DNA of 64,000 nt, taken from the NCBI RefSeq assembly GCF_002075885.1, contig NZ_MDET01000012.1:62001-126000 (forward strand), written 5' to 3'. This stretch comes from Manganibacter manganicus. GTDB lineage: Bacteria; Pseudomonadota; Alphaproteobacteria; Rhizobiales; Rhizobiaceae. Position 1 is the stretch's first letter. Each line of letters begins with the position of its first letter. Below, in pieces: positions 8,401 to 16,752 of the stretch. Position numbers and translations under genes: made by a program. The notes under the pieces are model-generated. The model made no database searches, had not been told where the DNA came from, and saw nothing but the letters and a program-made list of their open reading frames with translations.

Positions 8401-11400
8401 GGCCAGTTTTTCGACCTGGCCGGCAACCAGCCCGTCGATGCCGGCGCGGCTTTCGGCCAGCTTGGCAAGATCGGCCTGCAATGCCTCGGAAAGCGTCGCA
8501 CGGTCGTCGGAGAGGCGATCCATATGGCTCTGGACCAGCGCACGGATGTTTTCCAGGTCGCCCTCGATGGCGCGCGAGAATTCTGAATGATTGCCGGTAA
8601 GATTGCGCGCCTGTTCGCTAATCGCATCCTTGATCGTGTTGAGGTCTGTCTCCAGCGCGCGATGCAGGATATCGCGGCCTTCGGCCAGTTTCTCGACCTG
8701 ATCGGAGACGAGCCCGTCAATGCTGGAGCGGCTGTCGGCGAGCTTGGAAAGATCTTCCTCCAGCGCGCCTGAAAGCGTGGCGCGATCTTGCACCAGCCGA
8801 GCCATGTGATCGTCGATGAGGCTGTTGACCGTGCGCAGGTCTTCCTCCAGCGCCCGCGAAAGCTGATTGCGGTGATCGCCCAGCTTGTGCGACTGCTCGT
8901 CCATGGCCTCGCGGATCGTGTTGAGATCGCTTTCGAGCGCGCGGCGCAGGATATCGCGGCCCTCGGCCAGCTTCTCGACCTGGCCGGCGACCAGCCCGTC
9001 GATGCTGGAACGGCTCTCGGCCAGCTTGGCGAGATCGTCTTCCAGCGCCCGCGAAAGAGTGGAGCGGTCGGACGCCAGACGTTCCATATGGTCGTGAACC
9101 AGCGTGTTGACGCTTTGCAGGTCGCGCTCCAGCGCGGCGGCGAATTCGCCGCGGTCGTCGCCAAGCTGGCGCGACTGCTCGGACAGCGTCTCGCGAATGG
9201 TGACAAGGTCGCTTTCCAGCGCCCGGCGCAGGATATCGCGGCCCTCGGCCAGTTTTTCGACCTGACCGGCGACCAGCCCGTCAATGCCGGAGCGGCTTTC
9301 GGCCAGCTTGGCCAGATCGGATTCAAGCGTCCTGGAAAGCAGGCTGCGTTCCTCGGCGAGCCGGCCGGAATGGTCCTCGACCATTTTGTGGATATTGGCC
9401 AGATCGGATTCCAGAGCCCGGCCAAGTTCGCCGCGATCTTCGGTCATTTTGACCGAATGGCTCTCCATCAGGTTCTTGATCCTGTTGGCGTCGGCCTCGA
9501 ATGCCCTGGCCAGCACGTCGCGGCCCTGCGCCAGCTTCTCGACCTGGGCGGCGACCAGCCCGTCAATCCCGGCGCGGCCTTCTTCCAGCTTGCCCAGATC
9601 GGCTTCCAGCGCGCGCGAAAGAATATTGCGGCCTTCGGCCAGCTTTCCGACATGACCGGCAACCATTTCATCAATGGTTCCACGCGCTTCGACCAGTTTT
9701 TGCGAGTCTTCGCTAAGGGCCTTGGAAAGCCGGTTGCGGCCTTCGTCCAACCTTTCCAGATGTGCGCCGAGAGAGGCGTCGATGGCCGCGCGGGATTCGT
9801 TGACCTTGCGCAAATCTTCCTCAAGCGCGCGCGCAATGAGATCGCGACCTTCGGCCAGCTTGTGCACCTGACCGGCCAGAGCGTCGTCGATGGCCGTGCG
9901 GCTGTCGGCGAATTTGGCGAGGTCGGACTGCATGGCGACCGCCATGCGGTCACTGCTTTCGGCCAGCTTGCGGCTGTGGTGCTCGACGGCTTCCTCGATA
10001 CCGGTGCGCGCATCGGCGAGCCGCTGGATATCGGCTTCGAAGCTTTGCGACACGACATGGCGCGCCGCTTCCATGCGGCTGGCGAAATCGTTGGAATGGC
10101 TTTCGAGCATCGCGGAAGTCGAGGTGACGATGCCAGCCATATCCTCGTTGATCTGGGCCTTGCCCTGATCGATCATGGCGGCAAGCGTGTCCTTGCCCTC
10201 CGTAAAGGTGGTGGCGATCTCACGGGCGCGCTCGACCAGCGTCTCGTTGATCTGACGCGCGCGTGCTTCCAGCGCCGCGTTGAGCTTCTGCGTGCCCGTA
10301 TCGAGCGCCTCGGCGCGGGTTTCGAACTCGCTGATCAGCGCCTGGCCACGCTCGGCCAGCGTGCGCTCGATATTGTTGAGGCTTTCCTCGAATTCGGTGT
10401 TCAGATTGCGAGCGGCGCCGCCGAGCAGCGAAACCATGCCGGCGGTGCGGTCGTCGAGCAGTTCCGTCAGCGAACGGGTCAGGCCGTCCGTGCTGTCGGT
10501 CAGCTTGGCAATGCGCGTATCGAGCAGGCTGGCGAAGGCCTCGCCCGAGGTCGAGAGCCGGTCGGTGATGGTGTCGAGCCGGGTTTCCACCGTGTCGAAG
10601 ATCGACAGCGAGCTGTCGTTGATGCGGTCGATGAGCGTGTCGCCGGAGTTGGTGATGGTCATCGACAGGTTGGTCGAAGCGCCGAGTATGCTTTCGCGAA
10701 TGCGTTCGCCGGCGGAGTCGATTTCGTCTTTCAAGGTCTCGTGGGCGCCGGCAATCGAAGCGCGCACGCGCTCGGCATGGCCGACGACGGCTTCACGCTC
10801 GCTGCCCAATCCATCCACGAGCGAGCGGATGCGGGATTCGTTTTCCGAATAGGAGCGTTCGATCTGGTTGACTTCACTATGGACCAGCGTTTCCAGTTCG
10901 ACGGCGCGCGCCAGCGTGCGCTCGATGCCTTCACCCATTGCCGCCACTTCGCGGCGCACGGCCTGGCCGATCGTCATCACGCGGTCCTGCGCGAGATTTT
11001 CAGGCGCGGCGAGACGGAAGGCGACTTCCGTCATCGATTGTGCGGCCAGCCGCATATCCTGCGCACGCCGCACCATGGCCGCGAAAGCCCAGAACAGCAC
11101 CACGGGAACGATGGCCGCGACGGCAAGACCGATCAGTTCGGGGCGGGCAAGAAGCTGGTCGAGCGAGCGAATCTGCCAGATGTCGGAGCCGAACAGAAGG
11201 TTTGCCAAGCCCGCGGCACCGGCAATCCACGCCAGCGAAACAAACGCGACGACCCAATATACCGCATTGGACCCGCGGCGATTGAGCCCGCGTATCAGCG
11301 AGCGGTAATCTTTCTGGCTGTCGTCATTGGCGGGCGACAAGGCGGCCGGCGTGCTGCCGGCGGCGGGTTCGACAGGACGCAGCGTCTCCTTCGGTTCCTC

Positions 11401-11667
11401 GGCCTTCGGCTGGTTGGCGGCGAACAGCTTGGTCGGCGAGGGCGTCTCGTCGACCTCGGAATCCGCCACGGGCTTTTCCTTCTCGGCGCGGCTGGCACGG
11501 GCAAGTTCGTCGGCAGCTTCTGAAATCTGCGCCTCGAGGTCTTCCATGGAAGCTGCGATATCGAGGTCGCCATCCAGATTGTTGGCGAAATCGAAATCGA
11601 GTGCTTCTTCGAGTTCCTTGGCTACTTCGTTGTCGAGATTCTTCTTGGCCGTTGTTTTCTTCGCCAT
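5461..11667 (-). CDS. gpr: Giant membrane-anchored coiled-coil protein, growth pole ring (GPR)-like
   Basis: A 2,068-residue protein. Residues 1-130 are acidic and low in complexity, two transmembrane helices lie at about 135-158 and 178-199, and almost everything to about residue 1,850 is helical, Ala/Glu/Leu-rich repeat. A Pro-rich linker and a small folded C-terminal domain (about 1,970-2,068, rich in aromatics and Arg) close it. Units of 36 and 29 residues, mostly ending ALExDL, are arranged in four tandem 94-residue blocks (36+29+29) at about residues 690-1,066. Size, paired N-terminal helices and apolipoprotein-like helical repeats match the Agrobacterium growth pole ring protein, which forms a ring at the growing pole and is needed for polar growth. 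Homologues are often labelled 'kinesin-like'; no motor motif is visible. Monocistronic, with its own terminator. Confidence 0.85.
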   Translation of the reverse strand: MAKKTTAKKNLDNEVAKELEEALDFDFANNLDGDLDIAASMEDLEAQISEAADELARASRAEKEKPVADSEVDETPSPTKLFAANQPKAEEPKETLRPVEPAAGSTPAALSPANDDSQKDYRSLIRGLNRRGSNAVYWVVAFVSLAWIAGAAGLANLLFGSDIWQIRSLDQLLARPELIGLAVAAIVPVVLFWAFAAMVRRAQDMRLAAQSMTEVAFRLAAPENLAQDRVMTIGQAVRREVAAMGEGIERTLARAVELETLVHSEVNQIERSYSENESRIRSLVDGLGSEREAVVGHAERVRASIAGAHETLKDEIDSAGERIRESILGASTNLSMTITNSGDTLIDRINDSSLSIFDTVETRLDTITDRLSTSGEAFASLLDTRIAKLTDSTDGLTRSLTELLDDRTAGMVSLLGGAARNLNTEFEESLNNIERTLAERGQALISEFETRAEALDTGTQKLNAALEARARQINETLVERAREIATTFTEGKDTLAAMIDQGKAQINEDMAGIVTSTSAMLESHSNDFASRMEAARHVVSQSFEADIQRLADARTGIEEAVEHHSRKLAESSDRMAVAMQSDLAKFADSRTAIDDALAGQVHKLAEGRDLIARALEEDLRKVNESRAAIDASLGAHLERLDEGRNRLSKALSEDSQKLVEARGTIDEMVAGHVGKLAEGRNILSRALEADLGKLEEGRAGIDGLVAAQVEKLAQGRDVLARAFEADANRIKNLMESHSVKMTEDRGELGRALESDLANIHKMVEDHSGRLAEERSLLSRTLESDLAKLAESRSGIDGLVAGQVEKLAEGRDILRRALESDLVTIRETLSEQSRQLGDDRGEFAAALERDLQSVNTLVHDHMERLASDRSTLSRALEDDLAKLAESRSSIDGLVAGQVEKLAEGRDILRRALESDLNTIREAMDEQSHKLGDHRNQLSRALEEDLRTVNSLIDDHMARLVQDRATLSGALEEDLSKLADSRSSIDGLVSDQVEKLAEGRDILHRALETDLNTIKDAISEQARNLTGNHSEFSRAIEGDLENIRALVQSHMDRLSDDRATLSEALQADLAKLAESRAGIDGLVAGQVEKLAEGRDILRRALEADMQKLVASRGEIDEIITAHVGKLAEGRSMLTVALEQDLDKLVDARRQVDTAVTGHIDQIAARSTLISDRLAGDVARIEDAFERQGGVIEERTGAIERALASGIDNIRGVLEKSALFVAGALREKVMEVTAALHEQAGTAFSDADRKIAERAEQTSTALLARAEDIARAFEDADQRLAARAQDTSSLLLARAEETAAQLDSKAQSIAGTFDAADQKLVARAVETAQSLAARAGDILRNFEDADQRLSSRIGESAQALAARAGELGQIFDAADSQLKSRIAEGSEALTARVAEIGHVFDAADKRMVSRIADSTSAISGHADQIVGAFTDTEQRVAQHVRQTGEELAAHAREIEQALSGADERLAASAATTAARVGEHVTEAENRLARSAETMREALGQQVSQAENQLVERANVIAETFTAVGQHIGQSTNDAARAIGDNTRELNSMLAARSTEISKILDETARPLVERFAQGGGELQRSMEEATERATEKLRLENAALAEAIASRTAETLSSVENARNTLAEGVSGLIDRMGQSSAQLNALIETASANLGQVESQLSGSTQSFAATTEKAAQTFASSARLVDSNTTRLTELSSTTLREVASIATKFDEHSRLLASASELLGSAQSNLEHTLERQSSLDDLAVGLVKKSEELEKVMQSFENLVGQTLQSAEGKTMASADKIRETISELVESATKRFADATDEMRRTAGSIKSELDLTRAELKKGVIEMPEEAKESTTAIRRAVSEQINALKELSDIVAKSGRTVDVQEPRGTPPAAATRPAEPSRPAPQPQAASRAPQGGGTAVRQREPETRTPETRGSQGGWVRDLLSGASRDSGAAKPAPAEAQRPAPAPRSPLHVVESLNSLSVDIARAIDHDVSIELWNRYRRGERDVFTRRLYTLKGQQTFDEIRRKYQAEPEFRSAVDRYCGDFEKLLKDVSRNDRDNIMGQTYLTSDTGKVYTMLAHASGRLQ
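8473..9600 (-). repeat. Four tandem 282-bp coding repeats
   Basis: The motif at the start of each block (minus-strand codons for AKLAESR..IDGLV) recurs at plus-strand anchor positions 8455, 8737, 9019, 9301 and 9583, exactly 282 bp (94 codons) apart. Each block has one 36-residue and two 29-residue helical units, a difference of one heptad. Blocks are similar but not identical, so they are old duplications or kept alike by gene conversion. Confidence 0.85.
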
Positions 11668-11965
11668 GCCTTCGCTACCCTGTACTAGCTGCTACTGCGG
11701 ACCCTGTCTGTGGCCTATTTCGGCTTCTCAGGCCCCGCGTCTGAGGCAGAATATGGACGCCTCGTATCGTAATGACACAGGGGGGTAAAGAAAACATGCA
11801 TTCCGGCACATACGTAAAACTTTAAATATAAGGTTAACGGAGCCGTGAGTTCCGCATGCGGGTGAGGCAAAATTTCGGCGGCGGCGTTAACCTCCTATGC
11901 ACCTTGCCGGCATAGGCTTTTTGCCCTTGGAGCGCAGGTGTTTGCGTGGTTGACGGAGTTAAAAC

Positions 11966-12331
11966 ATGCAGGAATCCGGCGTGGCGTTTTCGCGGCCTGG
12001 CGGCGAAACCTGTGGATCGGCACCGCTTCGGCCGTTCGATCTGGAACACCTTTCGCGCCAGACCATGGGCGACCGCGACCTGGAGCGCGAAGTGTTGGCT
12101 TTGTTCGCGCAGCAAGTGGCGGATGTGCGCGACCGCATTGCCGATGCCGATACGAAAGAGCGGATTTCGCTGGCTCACGGCCTGAAGGGATCGGCGCGCG
12201 GCGTTGGCGCCTTCGCGGTCGCCGATTGCGCCGCCGAAATCGAGAAAAACCCGCAAGACGGACCTGCCATCGGCCGTCTCGCCACTTTGATTGACGAAGT
12301 GCGCGATTTCATCGCCGCCATCAATCGCTGA
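11966..12331 (+). CDS. Orphan HPt (histidine phosphotransfer) domain protein
   Basis: 121 residues; the C-terminal two thirds form an HPt four-helix domain with the signature LAHGLKGSARGVGA, in which His71 would be the phosphorylated residue. HPt proteins pass phosphoryl groups between hybrid kinases and response regulators. No kinase or receiver gene is nearby, so partners are unknown. The start ATG is preceded by GGAG at a good distance. Divergent from the giant coiled-coil gene with 298 bp between starts. Confidence 0.85.
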   Translation: MQESGVAFSRPGGETCGSAPLRPFDLEHLSRQTMGDRDLEREVLALFAQQVADVRDRIADADTKERISLAHGLKGSARGVGAFAVADCAAEIEKNPQDGPAIGRLATLIDEVRDFIAAINR

Positions 12332-12489
12332 GAAAAGCAGCCAAATCGCCCTTGGTCCACGCGCAGTTTGCCGAATGCGCCATGGCGTGACGCCTTCTCA
12401 CAATGGTTGACTTGTTGTGCCAAGTCATTATCTCCGCGGAAGCCGCCTGTTTCTGCGGCTTTCCCCTCAGGTAATGCCCAGGTAACGCA

Positions 12490-12810
12490 ATGACCAAGCT
12501 GACTTATATCGCCCATGACGGCACGCATTTCGATGTCGAGGCCGAGAATGGCTCAACGGTCATGGAAAACGCGATCCGCAATGCCGTGCCGGGCATCGAG
12601 GCGGAGTGTGGCGGCGCCTGCGCCTGTGCCACCTGCCATGTCTATGTCGATGAGGCATGGAAGGACATCGTCGGTGAGCCGGAGGCGATGGAAGAAGACA
12701 TGCTCGACTTCGCCTATGACGTGCAGCCGAATTCGCGCCTGTCCTGCCAGATCAGGGTGCGCGACGAACTGGACGGCCTTGTCGTACGCGTTCCCGAGCG
12801 GCAGGGGTGA
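12490..12810 (+). CDS. 2Fe-2S ferredoxin, adrenodoxin type
   Basis: 106 residues with the Cys-x5-Cys-x2-Cys cluster motif at Cys40, Cys46 and Cys49 ([14 protein letters not shown]) and the fourth ligand in LSCQIRV near residue 87. This pattern marks vertebrate-type/FdxB-like 2Fe-2S ferredoxins that shuttle electrons to P450s or Fe-S assembly. A ferredoxin-NADP reductase lies 238 bp downstream on the same strand and is a plausible electron donor. It is not within an isc/hsc operon. Confidence 0.93.
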   Translation: MTKLTYIAHDGTHFDVEAENGSTVMENAIRNAVPGIEAECGGACACATCHVYVDEAWKDIVGEPEAMEEDMLDFAYDVQPNSRLSCQIRVRDELDGLVVRVPERQG

Positions 12811-12832
12811 GGAGCGATCGGCCGTAGGCCGA

Positions 12833-12858
12833 GAAAAAGCCAACGATTTGGCTTTTTC
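12833..12858 (+). terminator. Putative intrinsic terminator after the ferredoxin gene
   Basis: A perfect 11-bp stem GAAAAAGCCAA / TTGGCTTTTTC around a CGAT loop, 22 bp after the ferredoxin stop. The T-run is the 3' arm of the stem itself, so it could act in both directions. Confidence 0.55.
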
Positions 12859-12900
12859 AGCGACGAACGGTGAAGGCCCGGCCTGCTCTTGGGCGGATTG

Positions 12901-12920
12901 AAACGTCCGGTGGACGTTTT
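12901..12920. repeat. Small palindrome in ferredoxin-FNR spacer
   Basis: AAACGTCC-GGT-GGACGTTT hairpin followed by T and AAAG. With the terminator-like hairpin at 12833 and the palindrome GCCCGAAGGGC just downstream, the 238-bp spacer looks like an intergenic mosaic element or a small RNA region; I cannot tell which. Confidence 0.4.
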
Positions 12921-12931
12921 AAAGAGGCTGA

Positions 12932-14074
<1,143 letters not shown>

Positions 14075-14218
14075 TTTTGAACTTTTTTGTGAGTTGGCGC
14101 GCGCCAAATTCGCACTGCCGACACAATCTCGGTGAAGAAGCACCGCCATGCGGTGAAACTTTCCGGCACGACAGGCGTTGCCGGACAGGTGACGGGTCTG
14201 CCGAGAGACGATTTGAAA

Positions 14219-14515
14219 ATGGACAATTTGCAGTTTGAAGTGCCGGTGCGGGTGACCGTGACCGCCGATATGCCGATCGATGAAATCTACGGTGTCGAGC
14301 AGGCGTTGGATTTTCTCGGCGACTGGCCCAAGGGCCGGCAGGGGAAGCTCTATCAGACTGCCTTCAATGCCTGTTTCGGCGCATCGGTCGGCGTGGTCTC
14401 CACCGAGGAAGCATGCCGTGCCTTCGCGGCGTTCTGCCGTGCCAGCGGCGTCATGGCGCGCGACATGCTGCGCCCGAAGAAGCGCCCGGTGGCGAAGAAG
14501 CCGTCGCTTCACTGA
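14219..14515 (+). CDS. DUF982 domain protein
   Basis: 98 residues from ATG 14219, preceded by GAGAG. The sequence (DNLQFEVPVRVTV, then ALDFLGDWP, then AFNACFGA) matches the DUF982 family of small proteins, found largely in rhizobia and of unknown function. An upstream in-frame GTG at 14132 would add 29 residues, but the conserved domain begins at the chosen start. Not clearly in an operon. Confidence 0.75.
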   Translation: MDNLQFEVPVRVTVTADMPIDEIYGVEQALDFLGDWPKGRQGKLYQTAFNACFGASVGVVSTEEACRAFAAFCRASGVMARDMLRPKKRPVAKKPSLH

Positions 14516-14577
14516 ACCGTTCATTCGCCGTTGCTGGCCCTTGTTTCGGATCAAGGCCGATGATCTGATGGCGTCTT

Positions 14578-14680
14578 AGAGCGCCGTGCGTTCAATCGAA
14601 CGCACAAAGGACGCTCTAACAGTTTGATGGAGCATCGGAATAACCCGAAAACCGGATTCCACTTTTCGGTCCGGTGCTCT
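14578..14680. repeat. 103-bp dispersed element, copy A
   Basis: Begins AGAGCGCCGTGCGTTCAATC and ends CGGTCCGGTGCTCT. The reverse complement of 26741-26843 matches it at 96 of 103 positions by my count. It contains internal palindromes (GTGCGTTCAATCGAACGCAC). It ends directly before the ATG at 14682. Confidence 0.9.
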
Positions 14681-14702
14681 AATGCCAGCGAGTGCCGTTC
14701 CC

Positions 14703-15560
14703 ATGTCCGTCGCCTTTCCCGCCAGCCACGGTCGCAGCCGTGCCTTCGTCAAGATGCACGGCCTGCGCAATCATTTCGTCATCTTCGACCGGCGAGACGA
14801 TCCGCGCGGCTTTGCGGTGCCGGATATCGTGCGCATCTGCGACACCCATACCGGTGTTGGGGGCGACCAGTTGCTGACAATCGAAAAGCCTTCGGTGACA
14901 GGCGCTTACGCGGCGATGCGCATCTTCAACATTGATGGGCGGGAGGTATCGGCCTGCGGCAATGCCACGCGCTGCGTGGCGCATCTTCTGATGGAGGAAA
15001 GCGGGCGCAGAGACATCCTGCTCGAAACGGGCGGCGGCCTGCTTGCCTGCCGCCGGGCCGGCGCCATGCAGGTCAGCGTCGAGCTTGGCCCGATCGGTAC
15101 GGACTGGCGCGCGCTTCCGGTGGCGCAAGAAGTGGACATGCTGCATCTGCCGATGGAAAGCGGGCCGCTGCGCGACGGCGCCGGTTTCTGGATCGGCAAT
15201 CCGCATGTGGTCTTTTTCGTCGAACGTCTGGCGGAAACCGATCTGTCGCGCTTTGCACCGGCGATCCAGAACCATCCGCTGTTTCCCGAGGGCGTCAATG
15301 TAGGGGCCGCCGAACTGGTCGATCCCCGGACGATCAGGCTGGCGGTCTGGGAAAGGCCGGGAATGTTGACGCAAGCCTGCGGCACCGGCGCTTGCGTTGC
15401 GGCCTTCGCGGCACGCCTGAAGGGCTTGAGCAAGACGAACCGCTTCACCGTTCATCTGCCTGCCGGGCCGCTTGAGATCGAGCTGGTCGGCGACATGGCT
15501 GTGATGACGGGGCCGGTTGCCTATTGCTGCCGCGGCACTGTGGAGTGCGAGGGCGCATAA
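14703..15560 (+). CDS. dapF: Diaminopimelate epimerase (divergent DapF paralogue)
   Basis: 285 residues from ATG 14703; an in-frame ATG at 14682 abuts the repeat element and is less likely. DapF converts LL- to meso-diaminopimelate for lysine and peptidoglycan. Both catalytic cysteines are present, in SACGNATRCVAH and ACGTGACVAA, and the N-terminal motif is FVKMHGLRNHFVIFD. The usual GLGNDF and ERGxGxT segments are changed (GLRNHF and ERPGMLT), so a specialised paralogue or another epimerase specificity is possible. It is convergent with the polyamine ABC operon. Confidence 0.88.
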   Translation: MSVAFPASHGRSRAFVKMHGLRNHFVIFDRRDDPRGFAVPDIVRICDTHTGVGGDQLLTIEKPSVTGAYAAMRIFNIDGREVSACGNATRCVAHLLMEESGRRDILLETGGGLLACRRAGAMQVSVELGPIGTDWRALPVAQEVDMLHLPMESGPLRDGAGFWIGNPHVVFFVERLAETDLSRFAPAIQNHPLFPEGVNVGAAELVDPRTIRLAVWERPGMLTQACGTGACVAAFAARLKGLSKTNRFTVHLPAGPLEIELVGDMAVMTGPVAYCCRGTVECEGA

Positions 15561-15608
15561 GGCGAGGGCGGAGTTCAGGCCGCCCCTGAATTCGTCCCCT
15601 GAACGCGT

Positions 15609-16745
15609 CTATGCGATGCGCCGGCCCTGCGCGTCCAGCAATATGCAGTCATGCGGCTCGAATCCGGCCTCGACCGCATCGCCTTCGGCGAGCGGCTTGC
15701 CTTCAATGGCGCTGTTGGCCCGCACGATGCTGCCGGCAATGTCGATCTCATAGACGGCGCTGCCGCCCAGATAAGAGGCAGAGACGATCCTGCCGGCAAG
15801 CCTGTTGCCGTCCGCACCGCTGGTGACGGAAAGCTTCTGCGGCCGCACCACCACCGTTACGCCGTCGCCCTTGGCGAGCGCGCGCGGCGCCGCCACCTTG
15901 ACGTCCGAGCCGCATTCCAGCGCCACCGTGGCGCCGCTTGAGTCCGCCGCGGACACGGTTCCGGGCAGCATGTTGGCCTTGCCTAGAAAATTGGCGACGA
16001 AACCCGTCGCCGGCTCGTCATAGACCTGCTGCGGCGTGCCGATCTGCTCGATCCTGCCGGCATTCATCACCACGATCTGGTCCGACATCGAAAGCGCCTC
16101 TTCCTGATCGTGCGTCACGAAGATGGCGGTGATGCCTGTTTCCTTCTGGATTTTCTTGATCTCGACGCGCATGTCCTCGCGCATATTGGCGTCGAGCGCC
16201 GAAAGCGGCTCGTCCATCAACAGCACTTCCGGCTCGAAGATGATGGCGCGCGCCAGCGCGATACGCTGCTGCTGGCCACCTGAAAGCTGCGCCGGAAGTT
16301 TCTTCTCGCTGCCCGGCAGGCGCACCATTTCCAGCGCCTTGGTCACCTTTGCGGCGATCTCGGATTTGGGTACGGATCGATATTTCAGGCCGAAGGCGAC
16401 ATTGTCGAACACGCTCTTGTGCGGAAACAGCGCGTAATTCTGGAATACCAGCCCGATATTGCGCTTGTAGATCGGCACGTCGTCGACACGCCGCCCGCCG
16501 ATGGAAATCTGGCCGGTGGTGATGTCCACCAGCCCCGCCAGCGAGCGCAGGATCGTCGTCTTGCCGCAGCCGGATGGCCCGAGCAGGGTGACGAAGGAAC
16601 CCTTGGCGATCGACAGCGAGAAATCCTTTACCGCCATGAACTTGCCATAGGCGATGTCGATGTCGCGGAAATCGACGGCCGGCTGGCCGCCCTGCGACGA
16701 ATCCCCGGCCGTGAACGGCCGGGGATCGGAGCTTGCGTCGCTCAT
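15609..16745 (-). CDS. Spermidine/putrescine-type ABC transporter ATPase (PotA-like)
   Basis: 378 residues from ATG 16745, chosen because the longer frame runs into the preceding gene. Walker A is GPSGCGKTT, the signature LSGGQQQRIALARA, Walker B VLLMDEPLSALD; a TOBE-like C-terminal domain follows after about residue 290. It energises import through the two permeases encoded upstream. It is the last gene of the operon, 7 bp after the substrate-binding protein. Substrate could be putrescine, spermidine or a related cation; the sequence alone does not settle this. Confidence 0.9.
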   Translation of the reverse strand: MSDASSDPRPFTAGDSSQGGQPAVDFRDIDIAYGKFMAVKDFSLSIAKGSFVTLLGPSGCGKTTILRSLAGLVDITTGQISIGGRRVDDVPIYKRNIGLVFQNYALFPHKSVFDNVAFGLKYRSVPKSEIAAKVTKALEMVRLPGSEKKLPAQLSGGQQQRIALARAIIFEPEVLLMDEPLSALDANMREDMRVEIKKIQKETGITAIFVTHDQEEALSMSDQIVVMNAGRIEQIGTPQQVYDEPATGFVANFLGKANMLPGTVSAADSSGATVALECGSDVKVAAPRALAKGDGVTVVVRPQKLSVTSGADGNRLAGRIVSASYLGGSAVYEIDIAGSIVRANSAIEGKPLAEGDAVEAGFEPHDCILLDAQGRRIA

Positions 16746-16752
16746 CGTCGTG

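Noticed and set aside
8473-9600. CRISPR-like periodic repeats
   Set aside because: The 282-bp period is within a continuous coding frame, units diverge at synonymous and non-synonymous sites, and there are no short repeat/spacer units or cas genes.
8788-11523. 911-codon open frame on the plus strand
   Set aside because: Antisense shadow of the giant coiled-coil gene, whose repetitive high-GC codons keep the opposite frame open. Its sequence simply mirrors the repeats and has no start context or family features.
5461-11667. Kinesin or SMC-type motor protein
   Set aside because: No Walker A/B or motor-domain motifs occur. Only coiled-coil composition would support it.
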